Under the pieces are notes generated by a model. It did not search any database and was not told where the DNA came from. It worked only from the letters and a program-made list of their open reading frames with translations. From NCBI GenBank assembly GCA_021325365.1, contig JAJPHF010000139.1:1-64000 (forward strand): DNA of 64,000 nt, written 5' to 3'. The stretch is from Pseudomonadota bacterium. Its GTDB lineage: Bacteria > Chloroflexota > UBA6077 > JAJPHF01. Numbering within the stretch: position 1 is the stretch's first letter; each line of letters opens with the position of its first letter. Positions 43,156 through 51,001 of this stretch are shown piece by piece. The translations under genes were made by a program, and so were the position numbers.

Positions 43156-43881
43156 ATGGCCACCGCCCACCCGGCCGACGTGCCCCTGCCCCGCACCCCG
43201 ACGCAATACGACGTGCCGGCTGCGCCGCCCGACGTGCGCGATCCCTCCGAGCAGACCGGCTTCACACCGGTGCTCGACGAGGGGCTCAGCAGCGCCGACA
43301 GCGAGCTGCTGTACCGCGTCAGCGAGTCCATCGATCGCTACGAGCCGATCCGCGCCAGCGGCTCCCGCATCCAGGTCGCCATGCGCCAAGGCAGCGTCGT
43401 GCTCACCGGCCGCGTGCGCAGCCAGCCGCTCCAGGTCATGGCCGAGCGCCTGGCCGCCGCGGCCGCCGGCGGGCGCCCCCTCGTGTCCGAGCTGATCGCC
43501 GATCCCACCGTCGGCGTCGCCGTGGCGACGGCGCTCGCGCTCGACCCGCGCACCAACCTCGCGCCAGTCTACGTCGATTGCAGCTTGGGCGTCGTCCACC
43601 TGGTCGGTCCCGTGCCCAGCGCCGCGGCGGTCGAGGCCGCCGCCGAGATCGCGCGCGCCGTGCCCGGCGTCGTCGCCGTGCGCAACGACCTGGTCGCCGT
43701 CCCCGGGCCGCCTCCGCCCACCACCGCCGAGGCCAAGGCCGAGGCTGCTGCCGCGAGCAAGCCCAGCGCCGACACCGCGTTCACCTCCGAGCCGCGTCTG
43801 GAGCCCCACGGGCGCACCCAGAACGCCGACCAGGTGACCCGGCAGCAGGGCGACCAGCGCGTGCCCGTCTCCGATACGTAG
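43156..43881 (+). CDS. BON-domain-like protein
   Basis: 241 residues from the ATG at 43156 (CGGAGG upstream). The middle (about 50-190) shows two alpha-beta units: IRASGSRIQVAMRQGSVVLTGRVRSQPLQVMAERLAAA and APVYVDCSLGVVHLVGPVPSAAAVEAAAEIARAVPGVVAVRNDLVAV. The latter is a recognisable BON domain. BON domains bind phospholipid or act in envelope maintenance. No signal peptide is seen. The C-terminal 50 residues are low-complexity. The Nudix gene begins four bases after its stop. Confidence 0.75.
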   Translation: MATAHPADVPLPRTPTQYDVPAAPPDVRDPSEQTGFTPVLDEGLSSADSELLYRVSESIDRYEPIRASGSRIQVAMRQGSVVLTGRVRSQPLQVMAERLAAAAAGGRPLVSELIADPTVGVAVATALALDPRTNLAPVYVDCSLGVVHLVGPVPSAAAVEAAAEIARAVPGVVAVRNDLVAVPGPPPPTTAEAKAEAAAASKPSADTAFTSEPRLEPHGRTQNADQVTRQQGDQRVPVSDT

Positions 43882-43884
43882 CCC

Positions 43885-44490
43885 GTGGACGCCCGCCCAC
43901 CCGACACGCCGCCCGGTCCCGCCCCGGGCAGCCTGTACCCCGGCTTCGACCCCGCCCGTGCCCCGAGCGGCCGTCCCTGGCGCCGCGCCGCCGTGCTCTT
44001 CCTGCTCTACGAGCGCGCCGGCGTGGCCTACACCTGCTTCACGCGCCGCACCGCCACCGTCGCCACCCACCGCGGCCAGATCTCCCTCCCCGGCGGCGCC
44101 TATGAGCCGCGCGACGGCACCCTCGTGCAGACCGCGCTCCGCGAGACCTACGAGGAGGTCGGCATCCCCCCCGAGGCCGTCGAGGTGCTCGCCGAGCTAG
44201 AGCCCGAGTACGTCGCCGTCAGCGGCTTCCTCGTCACCCCCGTCGTCGGCCGGCTGGCCGCGCCGCCCACCTTCCGCCCCGACCCGCGCGAGGTCGAGCG
44301 CGTCATCGAGGTTCCCGTCGCCACCCTCCTCGACCCGGCCAGCCAGCGTATCGAAGACCGCGGCACCTACATCCGCCAGAGCCCCGTCTACCAGTACGGC
44401 GAGCACGAGATCTGGGGCGCCACCGCGCGCATGCTCAGCCGCATCCTCGCCCGCCCCCACCACCTCCCCGGCCTCGCCGTCCCCGAATAA
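43885..44490 (+). CDS. Nudix hydrolase, CoA-pyrophosphatase (NudL) type
   Basis: 201 residues from the GTG at 43885, three bases after the BON gene's stop. The Nudix box is GGAYEPRDGTLVQTALRETY followed by EEVGI. It is preceded by RRTATVATHRGQISLPGG, the HxGQISxPGG pattern characteristic of CoA diphosphatases. A downstream YGEHEIWGATARMLSRIL matches the NudL C-terminus. The likely reaction is CoA or acyl-CoA to phosphopantetheine plus 3',5'-ADP. Co-transcription with the BON gene is likely from spacing. Confidence 0.88.
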   Translation: MDARPPDTPPGPAPGSLYPGFDPARAPSGRPWRRAAVLFLLYERAGVAYTCFTRRTATVATHRGQISLPGGAYEPRDGTLVQTALRETYEEVGIPPEAVEVLAELEPEYVAVSGFLVTPVVGRLAAPPTFRPDPREVERVIEVPVATLLDPASQRIEDRGTYIRQSPVYQYGEHEIWGATARMLSRILARPHHLPGLAVPE

Positions 44491-44493
44491 GGC

Positions 44494-44703
44494 TTACGAC
44501 GTCCCGTTCCGCGTCACGTTCGTCGACCCGCACGCCCGGCACACCAGCTCCCCCTCCCCCTGCACTTCCCAGCCTAGCGGCATCTTCTCTTGCCGGATCT
44601 CCCCCGGCCGCTGCGTGTCCGGATACACCGCGAATCGCATCAGCGCCGGCCGCCGCGCCTCGAACCGCGTCTGGTTGCCGCACTGTCCGCACCGTAGCGC
44701 CAT
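44494..44703 (-). CDS. Small zinc-ribbon protein
   Basis: 69 residues from the ATG at 44703, with GGGAGGGAT upstream. Two CxxC knuckles, Cys5/Cys8 (RCGQCGN) and Cys55/Cys58 (VCRACGS), form a four-Cys zinc ribbon separated by a 46-residue linker containing FEARRPALMRFAVYPDTQ. Role unknown; such proteins often bind nucleic acid or a protein partner. It converges on the Nudix gene with a three-base gap. Confidence 0.75.
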   Translation of the reverse strand: MALRCGQCGNQTRFEARRPALMRFAVYPDTQRPGEIRQEKMPLGWEVQGEGELVCRACGSTNVTRNGTS

Positions 44704-44745
44704 CTCATCCCTCCCGCGCCGTCGCGCGCTGTCCCATCCGAGACT

Positions 44746-44751
44746 AGCATA
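44746..44751 (-). promoter_or_regulatory. Putative -10 (TATGCT) for the zinc-ribbon gene
   Basis: On the minus strand GCTATGCTAGTC, 43 bases upstream of the start. No convincing -35. Confidence 0.3.
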
Positions 44752-44756
44752 GCGGA

Positions 44757-44846
44757 CCGCCCCCCGCGTGTACGCGGCAGGGCAGCCCGCATCGCCCGTC
44801 GTAGTGGCGATGGCGACCCGCCCCCGGCGTGTACGCGGCAGGGCAG
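44757..44846. repeat. Pair of direct repeats, 60-bp spacing
   Basis: CCGCCCCC, then GCGTGTACGCGGCAGGGCAG, occur at about 44757-44785 and again at 44818-44846. Each contains the near-palindrome GCGTGTACGC. They lie in the divergent gap between the zinc-ribbon gene and the EutA-like gene. Confidence 0.65.
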
Positions 44847-44917
44847 GGCGCCGTCTCCTCCCACCCACGCCACGGCTCACGCGCCGTCAACACGCGCCGG
44901 CCCGCGGCGTCCGGCGG

Positions 44918-44923
44918 TACCAT
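44918..44923 (+). promoter_or_regulatory. Putative -10 (TACCAT) of the EutA-like gene
   Basis: CCGGCGGTACCATAGTG, 39 bases upstream of the start, matching the LOG gene's upstream sequence over 14 bases. Confidence 0.35.
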
Positions 44924-44962
44924 AGTGAGGCGGCCCCCGAGCCGCGGCGAGGAGAGAGCGCG

Positions 44963-46630
44963 ATGCACGACTTCGGCGACGGCGAGCACGAGCACCTGGC
45001 CGACGGCCTCATCCTCTTCAAGGAGATCGGCCGCGCCGCCTACAGCACCGTCTCCAGCCGCGAGCTAACCCAGGTCACCAGCGTCGGCATCGACGTCGGC
45101 TCGGCCACTGCTCACCTCGTCTTCTCGCGGCTCGCGCTGCGCCGCCAGCAAGTCGGCCTCGCCTCGCGCTACCAGGTCGTCCACCGCGAGACTCTCGCCC
45201 GCTCGCCGATCGCCCTCACCCCCTACGCCGCCGGCGACCAGATCGACGCCCCCGCGCTCGACACGATCGTGGCCGCCGCCTTCCGCGAGGCCGACCTGAC
45301 GCCCGACGGCGTCGACACCGGCGCCCTCGTCATCACCGGCGCCGCCGCCGAGCGCGCCAACGCCGCCGCCATCGCCGCCCTGTTCGCCGAGCAGAGCGGC
45401 AAGTTCGTCACCGCCGTCGCCGGCCCGCACCTGGAAGCGCTGCTCGCCGCCCACGGCTCCGGCGCCGTTGCGCGCTCGGCCGCCGAGGGCCAGACGCTGC
45501 TCCACCTCGACGTGGGCGGTGCCACCAGCAAGCTCAGCATCGTCCAGGCCGGCGCCGTGCTGGAGTCGATGGCGCTCGGCGTCGGCGCCCGACTCGTCGC
45601 CTGCGACGCTGCCGGCCGCGTCACCCGCCTCGAGCCCGCCGGCGCCAGCGCCGCCCAGGCGCTCGGCCGCCCCCTCGCCCTCGGCGACACGCTCGACGCG
45701 GCCGGCCGCGTGGCCCTCGCCGAGCGGCTGGCCGACGCGCTCTTCCAAGCGCTCCGGCGTCAGCCGCTCGACCCCTTCGCCCAGGGCCTGCTCGTCACCG
45801 AGCCGCTCGCCTACGATGGCCCGATCGACGCCATTACCTGCTCCGGCGGCGTCGCCGAGTACGTCTACGAGCACGAGGTGCGCGACTTCGGCGACCTCGG
45901 CCCGGCGCTCGGCGCCGCCCTCCGCCGCCGCCTCGCCGCGCCCGACTTCCCGCTCCCCCTCGCGCCCGTCGACGAGCGCATCCGCGCCACCGTCATCGGT
46001 GCGGCCCAGTACACCCTCCAGGTCAGCGGCAAGTCGATCCACGTGCCGCGCCCCGACCTGCTCCCGCTCCGTAGCCTGCCCGTCATCGCGCCCGCTCTGC
46101 CCGACGGCCCGGCCGACGCCGAGCAGGTCGCCGCGGCGGTGCGCGCCGCCCTGCGCCAGCGCGACCTGGTGGACGGCGCCCAGCCGCTCGCCGTCGCCTT
46201 CCGCTGGGCGCACGAGCCCTACTCCGAGCTACTGCGCGGCCTCGCCGAACGGCGCGTGCCGGGCGTCAGCGCCCTCTACCGCCGCCTCGAGCCCGAGCAC
46301 CGCCTGCTGCAGGCCCTGGCCGAGGGCCTCGTCGCCGCCCTGCCGGAGACCCTGGCGCGGCGCCAGCCGCTCGTCGTCGTCTGCGACAACGACGTGGGCA
46401 GCCTCCTTGGCCGCCTGCTCGCCGAGCAGCTCGCGCCCGGCGCCGACGTCGTCTGCCTGGACGAGATCGAGCTAGGCCCCTTTGACTACGTCGACGTCGG
46501 CGAGCGCCTGCCCGACCGCGCCGCTGTGCCCGTCGTCGTCAAATCGCTCGTCTTCGGCAGCGGGCGCAACCAGCACGGCCACACCCAGGCTCATCCGCAG
46601 CACGCCGCCGCTCCCGCTCCGCCCGCCTGA
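44963..46630 (+). CDS. EutA-like ethanolamine ammonia-lyase reactivating factor
   Basis: 555 residues from the ATG at 44963, with GAGGAGAGAG upstream. It belongs to the actin/Hsp70-like ATPase fold used by EutA: first phosphate loop SVGIDVGSATAHLVFSRLALRR, 'GALVITGAAAERANAAAIAALFAEQSGKFVTAVAG', second phosphate motif LLHLDVGGATSKLSIVQAG, adenosine motif AITCSGGVAEYVYEHE. A C-terminal half ends in DEIELGPFDYVDVGERLPDRAAVPVVVKSLVFG, as in EutA. EutA exchanges damaged cobalamin on ethanolamine ammonia-lyase. No eutB, eutC or microcompartment gene is present in this window, so it may act on an enzyme encoded elsewhere. Confidence 0.85.
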   Translation: MHDFGDGEHEHLADGLILFKEIGRAAYSTVSSRELTQVTSVGIDVGSATAHLVFSRLALRRQQVGLASRYQVVHRETLARSPIALTPYAAGDQIDAPALDTIVAAAFREADLTPDGVDTGALVITGAAAERANAAAIAALFAEQSGKFVTAVAGPHLEALLAAHGSGAVARSAAEGQTLLHLDVGGATSKLSIVQAGAVLESMALGVGARLVACDAAGRVTRLEPAGASAAQALGRPLALGDTLDAAGRVALAERLADALFQALRRQPLDPFAQGLLVTEPLAYDGPIDAITCSGGVAEYVYEHEVRDFGDLGPALGAALRRRLAAPDFPLPLAPVDERIRATVIGAAQYTLQVSGKSIHVPRPDLLPLRSLPVIAPALPDGPADAEQVAAAVRAALRQRDLVDGAQPLAVAFRWAHEPYSELLRGLAERRVPGVSALYRRLEPEHRLLQALAEGLVAALPETLARRQPLVVVCDNDVGSLLGRLLAEQLAPGADVVCLDEIELGPFDYVDVGERLPDRAAVPVVVKSLVFGSGRNQHGHTQAHPQHAAAPAPPA

Positions 46631-46672
46631 TCCAGCTGGCTGCCCGTGCGCGGGCGCGCCCCACACACAAGA

Positions 46673-46703
46673 AACCGGCGGAGCCGCAATGGCTCCGCCG
46701 GTT
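46673..46703. terminator. Bidirectional stem-loop between convergent genes
   Basis: A 13-bp perfect stem AACCGGCGGAGCC (46673-46685) with loop GCAAT and complement to 46703. It is flanked by A on the left and T on the right, between the EutA-like gene and the minus-strand receiver gene, so it can serve both. Confidence 0.75.
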
Positions 46704-46748
46704 GTGCGCCAGTCGGCCCGCTGGCCGATGCTCACGGGAGTTCCCTAC

Positions 46749-47135
46749 TCACGACCGCGGCGGCAGCTGTTGCTCGAGCAGCCCCAGCAGCTGGGCCATC
46801 TCGAACGGCTTCGCGAGCGCCACTTGCGCGCCCGCCTGCTCCGCCGCGGCCAGGTGGGCGTGGCTCGCGCTCATCGCCACGATCGGCACCGCGTACCCGC
46901 GCTCCGCGCGGTGCCGCAGGACGTCCAGCCCGTCGATGCCGGGCAGCATCACGTCCAGCAATACCAGCGAGAAGGGGTGCCTGGCCTCCTGCTGGTCCAG
47001 CGCCTGGATCGCTTCGCCGCCGTCGGCGGCTTCCACGACCTCGTATCCCTGGGCGCTCACCATGTAGGCGAGCAGCTCGCGCAGCATCGGGTCGTCTTCG
47101 ACGACCAGGATCGTCCGGGCGGGCTCAGCGTTCAT
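46749..47135 (-). CDS. Single-domain response regulator (receiver)
   Basis: 128 residues from the ATG at 47135; the frame extends upstream without a good start. It is a stand-alone CheY-like receiver: acidic pair in ILVVEDDPMLRELL, phospho-acceptor Asp61 (LVLLDVMLPGIDGL), Ser/Thr switch position in VAMSAS and Lys109 (ALAKPFE). There is no output domain. No cognate kinase is adjacent. Confidence 0.88.
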   Translation of the reverse strand: MNAEPARTILVVEDDPMLRELLAYMVSAQGYEVVEAADGGEAIQALDQQEARHPFSLVLLDVMLPGIDGLDVLRHRAERGYAVPIVAMSASHAHLAAAEQAGAQVALAKPFEMAQLLGLLEQQLPPRS

Positions 47136-47237
47136 CGGTTCCACCCCCCAGGCCGAGCATCCCCGCGAGCGCCGCACACCGGCTCGCGCTCGTCCCCACC
47201 GTGAGCCGTCGCGTCACATTTCTGTTATCAGGCTGCT

Positions 47238-47266
47238 ATTATAGCGCCGGCCCGCCCGCCAGTCTA
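47238..47266 (-). promoter_or_regulatory. Putative sigma-70-type promoter of the receiver gene
   Basis: On the minus strand: -35 TAGACT (47266-47261), 17-bp spacer, -10 TATAAT (47243-47238). It is about 100 bases upstream of the start codon. Confidence 0.5.
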
Positions 47267-47411
47267 CAGGCCGCGTCACGCCGCCGCGCGTCCGCCACAA
47301 CCTGTTAACATCCCGTCCACGGCCCCTTCACATCGCGACGCCTATCCTTGTAGTGCGTTACGCGATCTCTCGGCCCGGCTAAGCCTGCCGTGCCCTATCG
47401 GAGGTACCTCC

Positions 47412-47672
47412 TTGCGTCGCTTGCTCCTCGCCGCGGCCCTCGGTGGGCTGCTGCTCGTCGCCCCGCATGGCGCGCTCGCCTTCGACTACGCGGAGCCCAG
47501 CGTCCCGGCTGCCCTCGGCGGGCCGGATGGCAGCGTCGTCGTGACCGACCCGGCCGAGGCCCCGACGGCCTCCCTGCAGACGGTTCCCAACGAGCCACCC
47601 TTCGTCCCCCACGGCACGTGGGACGACGCCGAAGGGGGCGGCTGCGCCGTGTGGGACTGGAACGTGTGCTAG
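47412..47672 (+). CDS. Small exported protein, unknown function
   Basis: 86 residues from a TTG at 47412 with GGAGGTACC upstream. The signal peptide is RRLLLAAALGGLLLVAPHGALA. The mature part is about 63 residues, Pro/Ala/Asp-rich, with two Cys close to the C-terminus (GGCAVWDWNVC). No family recognised. It converges on the Tyr-rich exported protein across a strong terminator. Confidence 0.6.
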   Translation: MRRLLLAAALGGLLLVAPHGALAFDYAEPSVPAALGGPDGSVVVTDPAEAPTASLQTVPNEPPFVPHGTWDDAEGGGCAVWDWNVC

Positions 47673-47708
47673 GCGGCCGCTACTCGGGCCGCCACACTAC
47701 GCGGGGTA

Positions 47709-47759
47709 CGAGAGAGGGGGGGTAGGCTTGGCGAGGCCAAGCCTACCCCCCCTCTCTCG
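47709..47759. terminator. 24-bp perfect inverted repeat, bidirectional terminator
   Basis: Left arm 47709-47732 and right arm 47736-47759 are exact complements around a GAG loop. The arm core is GGGGGGGTAGGCTTGGC. It sits between two convergent genes, 37 and 10 bases from their stops. Confidence 0.8.
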
Positions 47760-47768
47760 ACCAGTTGG

Positions 47769-48233
47769 CTAGCAAGCCGGCGCGTAGTATCCATAGCTCG
47801 ACGGGTCGCTCCAGCTCCCGCCGTAGCCCGCGCTCGCGTCATACAGGCAGCGCCCGAACGCCGGGTAATAGCCGTCCCACCAGCCGCCGAACTCCACCCC
47901 GCCTGCGCTGGAGTACGACGGATAGGTGGTGCTCACCGGCCCGCCGTAGTACGCGCCGTAGCTTGGATACGTCGGGTACGGCAGCCCATACGCGCTCCCG
48001 TAGTAGCCGCCGTAGCGGTAGTACGGATACCCCGGACTGCCCGCGTACGGGCTGGTAAAGTCCGGTCCGAAGTAGTACCCGCCCGGCCACCCCGCGGGCC
48101 CAAAGTACTGAGCCGGCGCCCCGGTGGGCGGCGCCGTCGCGGCCTGGGCTGCCCCCGGCCCCAGCGCGACGCTCAGCGCGAGGATCCCGATCCCGAGTCC
48201 GATGGCGCGGGAAACGCGGCGCAACGCTTTCAT
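47769..48233 (-). CDS. Exported Gly/Tyr-rich low-complexity protein
   Basis: 154 residues from the ATG at 48233. The signal peptide (SRAIGLGIGILALSVALGPGAAQA) is followed by a mature protein built of Tyr, Gly, Pro and Ser with short quasi-repeats (YYRYGGYYGSAYGLPYPTYP, YGAYYGGPVSTTYPSYSS). Two Cys lie near the end (GRCLYDASAG and the final residue). The composition suggests a disordered, possibly self-assembling surface protein. Not assigned to a family. Confidence 0.7.
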   Translation of the reverse strand: MKALRRVSRAIGLGIGILALSVALGPGAAQAATAPPTGAPAQYFGPAGWPGGYYFGPDFTSPYAGSPGYPYYRYGGYYGSAYGLPYPTYPSYGAYYGGPVSTTYPSYSSAGGVEFGGWWDGYYPAFGRCLYDASAGYGGSWSDPSSYGYYAPAC

Positions 48234-48533
48234 GGCGATACCTCTCTTCCGAACGACCCATCAGCGGCACCACGCCGCGTCGCGCGCGGCGCTCTCGGCC
48301 GTATCGGCCCCCGGCATCGCAGGCCCCGTGCCCACGAGAGTCCCTGACCGCGGTCGGCGCTGCACCCGTTAGCCGAGGGAGCCTGATCCGTACGCCATGC
48401 GGGCACTACTTCCTGCCCTACGGGGGCGCGGTGCCCAGCTCGGCCGTCAGGCTAGCGGCCGCCTCGGCGCGGCGGCGGCACCCCTGGCCCCGCCGCCCAC
48501 TCAGTCTGGCTGCACACCGCAGGGAGCGGCGCG
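48234..48533. other. Intergenic region, nothing assigned
   Basis: 300 bases between two minus-strand genes. It must contain the promoter of the Gly/Tyr-rich protein and the end of the receiver gene; I see no gene or clear regulatory element. Confidence 0.4.
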
Positions 48534-49268
48534 TTACGGCTCGCGCGGCTGGCTGGGGGACAGATCCACCAGGCGGAAGCCCGCTTCGTCGCGCGGCGCA
48601 TACCGCACGACCCGGCCCAGCTCCTGCACGCGGCCGATCAGATCCTGGGCCGCGGCGTTTAGCTCGGCCCAGAACTGTTCGGACGCCCCGCCGGGGTATG
48701 CCCCGGCCTTCTGGAGATCGAGGAGGGACGTCAAGATGGTCAGCGGCTGGTTCAGGCGATGGCTCATCGTGCGCGCCATCGCGAGCACCGCTTCGTCCTG
48801 CGCGATCTGCTCGTCGAGCTGGCGCACGCGCGCTTGCTCCCGTAAGGCCCGCGTGTGAGCGGCCCGGATGCGTTGCCGAGCGCCCGTCCAGGCCCGCACG
48901 CGGTCGAGCAGGTCCCCGATCGCGAACGGCTTGGTAATGTAGTCGTCCGCCCCCGCCGCAAAGCACTCGCGCCGCCGTTCCGGGTCCAGCACTCCCGTCA
49001 GCATAATGATCGGCAGGTACACTTCGCGCGTCTGCTCGCGCACCTGGTGGCACAGGTCCAGCCCGCTCACGTCGGGCAACATCAGGTCGAGCAGCAGCAA
49101 ATCTGGCTCCTGGGCCTCCAGCCAGCGCAGCCCGTCCGCCCCGCGGGCCACGCAGTGCACCGAGTAGCTGGCGCGGCCCAGGGCGCGCTGCACCATCTCG
49201 CACAGCTGCGGGTCGTCGTCCACCACCAACACGTTGGGGGCCACGGGCGCATCGTCAGCGGGGTGCAT
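48534..49268 (-). CDS. Response regulator with a C-terminal kinase-like H-box but no ATPase domain
   Basis: 244 residues. A receiver domain (about 10-130) has phospho-acceptor Asp61 (LLLLDLMLPDVSGL) and Lys113 (ITKPFA). A coiled helical linker leads to a segment resembling a histidine-kinase dimerisation helix (EAVLAMARTMSHRLNQPLTILTSLLDLQ) with His170 in the SHxLNQPL context. The protein then ends after a second helix (FWAELNAAAQDLIGRVQELGRVV) without the N, G1 and G2 boxes of an ATPase domain. It could be a phosphotransfer-type hub or a dimerisation module. The start overlaps the stop of the upstream two-receiver gene, so the two are co-translated. Confidence 0.85.
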   Translation of the reverse strand: MHPADDAPVAPNVLVVDDDPQLCEMVQRALGRASYSVHCVARGADGLRWLEAQEPDLLLLDLMLPDVSGLDLCHQVREQTREVYLPIIMLTGVLDPERRRECFAAGADDYITKPFAIGDLLDRVRAWTGARQRIRAAHTRALREQARVRQLDEQIAQDEAVLAMARTMSHRLNQPLTILTSLLDLQKAGAYPGGASEQFWAELNAAAQDLIGRVQELGRVVRYAPRDEAGFRLVDLSPSQPREP

Positions 49269-50154
49269 CGCTACCCTCCGCGTACGGCTGGCCGGTCGAG
49301 ATGGGGCAGTAGCGCTCGAGCAGACTGGCTAGCTGGAGTAGGTCCAGCGGCTTGGCGAGCGTCGCGCGTGCGCCGGCCGCCTGCGCGCTCGCCAGCTGGG
49401 AGGGGCTGTCGCTCATCGCGATGACCGGCACCGGGCTCGCCCGGCCCGCGAGCTGCCGGAGCGCCGCCATTCCGGTCCCGTCGGGCGTGCCCGGGTCGAG
49501 CAGGATGACGCCGGGCTGCTCCGCTGCCACGTCGTGGGCGCCCACGCGCTGCAACGCTTCGTGCCCGTGGGGCACGGGCGTCACGCGATACCCTTCCGCG
49601 CCGAGCAGCTCCCGGAGCAGCTCCCGGACGGCCGGATCGTCGTCGACGACCAGCACGCTGGGCGGCTGGCGCGCCGGAGGGCGCTCCCTTCCCAGCGCCG
49701 GTCCGGCCGCGGGGGCGGGGGGCGCGACAACGGCCCCGCCCCCCTCGGTCGCCCCGCGCGCTTCGACTGCCCGCGGCTGGGAATGCGTCCAGGCGCGCAC
49801 GCGGTCGATCACCGCCTGGTTCCGGAACGGCTTGAGCAGATAGTCGTCCGCGCCGTACGCGAAGCCTGCGCGCCGGTCGGCGGCGTTCACCGAGCCCGTC
49901 AGCATCAGAATGGGGATCCGGCGCGCCTGCTCGGACTCCCGCACCCGGCGGCAGAACTCCAGACCGTCTACCTGGGGCATCATCAAGTCGGCCAGGACGA
50001 GGTCCACCCCGCCCAGCGCGAGCCGGGCCAGCGCGGCCGCCCCGTCCGCGGCCGTCTCGACGCGAAATCCCGCGCGCTCCAGCAGGCGCTGGAGCAAATG
50101 GCGCATATCGGCGTCGTCGTCCGCGACCAGGACCACGGGACGCTCTGTCTCCAT
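49255..50154 (-). CDS. Double-receiver response regulator
   Basis: 299 residues from the ATG at 50154; an ATG at 50178 is possible. The first receiver (about 5-120) has Asp56 (LVLADLMMPQVDGLEF) and the Lys in LLKPF. A Pro/Ala linker of about 50 residues leads to a second receiver (about 172-290; SVLVVDDDPAVREL, VILLDPGTPDGTGMAAL, ATLAKPLDLL). Both phosphorylation sites look intact. There is no DNA-binding or enzymatic output. It overlaps the next gene by 14 bases. Confidence 0.87.
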   Translation of the reverse strand: METERPVVLVADDDADMRHLLQRLLERAGFRVETAADGAAALARLALGGVDLVLADLMMPQVDGLEFCRRVRESEQARRIPILMLTGSVNAADRRAGFAYGADDYLLKPFRNQAVIDRVRAWTHSQPRAVEARGATEGGGAVVAPPAPAAGPALGRERPPARQPPSVLVVDDDPAVRELLRELLGAEGYRVTPVPHGHEALQRVGAHDVAAEQPGVILLDPGTPDGTGMAALRQLAGRASPVPVIAMSDSPSQLASAQAAGARATLAKPLDLLQLASLLERYCPISTGQPYAEGSDAPR

Positions 50155-50267
50155 GACATTCCCCGCCCAAACAGACATACGGACTGATTGGGAGGATCAT
50201 CGCACCCCCCGCCCGTCAGGGCAAGAAATGTGCACAGACGGACCCGTCGACGCGGGGACGGCCATAG

Positions 50268-50783
50268 CTACCGACCCGGGAAGCCGGCTGAGTTGCGGAA
50301 CGCTCGCGGCCCAACCGCCGGGGGGTCCCCCGGATCCCGCGGACCGGCCGCGCGGTCCTCGGCCATCAGGGCGATCCGCTCGACGCGCGCGGCCCTCCTG
50401 CGCTCGCAGACGGTTGCCCAGCGGTCCACCACGTACAGCAGCTCGTCGATGTCCAACGGCTTGGTCATGTAGACATCCGCGCCCGCCGCGAGCGCGTTCT
50501 GGCGGTGGCGTTCGCCGCTCAGCGCCGTGATCATAATGATGGGCAGGTAGCGCTCCGACGGCTGCCCGCGGATCAAGCGACACAGCTCCAGCCCGTGAAT
50601 GAGCGGCAGCATCTGGTCGAGGACCACGATGTCGATCCCCCCGGTCGCCAGCGCGGCGCGAGCGGCGGCGCCGTCGGCGGCCGTTTCGACCACGTAACCC
50701 GCGGATTCCAGCAGCTCTTGGACCAGCCCTCTGGTATCCGGGTCGTCCTCCACCACCAGCACCGTTGGTCGCAGCAGCACCAT
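50268..50783 (-). CDS. Response regulator (receiver) with short basic tail
   Basis: 171 residues from the ATG at 50783. The receiver has TVLVVEDDPDTRGLV, Asp56 (IVVLDQMLPLIHGLEL) and the Lys in YMTKPLDIDELL. The C-terminal 45 residues are Arg/Ala/Pro-rich and look disordered. It is the first of three consecutive receiver genes on the minus strand. None has a complete sensor kinase beside it. Confidence 0.87.
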   Translation of the reverse strand: MVLLRPTVLVVEDDPDTRGLVQELLESAGYVVETAADGAAARAALATGGIDIVVLDQMLPLIHGLELCRLIRGQPSERYLPIIMITALSGERHRQNALAAGADVYMTKPLDIDELLYVVDRWATVCERRRAARVERIALMAEDRAAGPRDPGDPPAVGPRAFRNSAGFPGR

Positions 50784-51001
50784 ACGCTTGCCTCACCCCG
50801 AGATTCGCGCTCGATCAGTGGGCCTATCATGGCGCGGCGCCCCGGCCCCGTCTAGGCGCCCCCGCTGCCCCGACACAGCGCCAGCGCGGTTCGTGACGCA
50901 CTTGTTACCGTCCTGTGACGGCCGCGTATGTAACGCCGACATGGCTGGCCGTTCTGGGTGCAAGCGGGGTGCTGCTCGCTCCTACGCCAGCAGGGATTCT
51001 C

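Noticed and set aside
44757..44846. Direct repeats considered as a minimal CRISPR array
   Set aside because: Only two units, spacer about 31 bp but no further repeats, no leader and no cas genes.
47220..47340. CTGTTA repeats considered as a Pho box
   Set aside because: The spacing is irregular and the sequence does not match the CTGTCAT direct-repeat pattern well.
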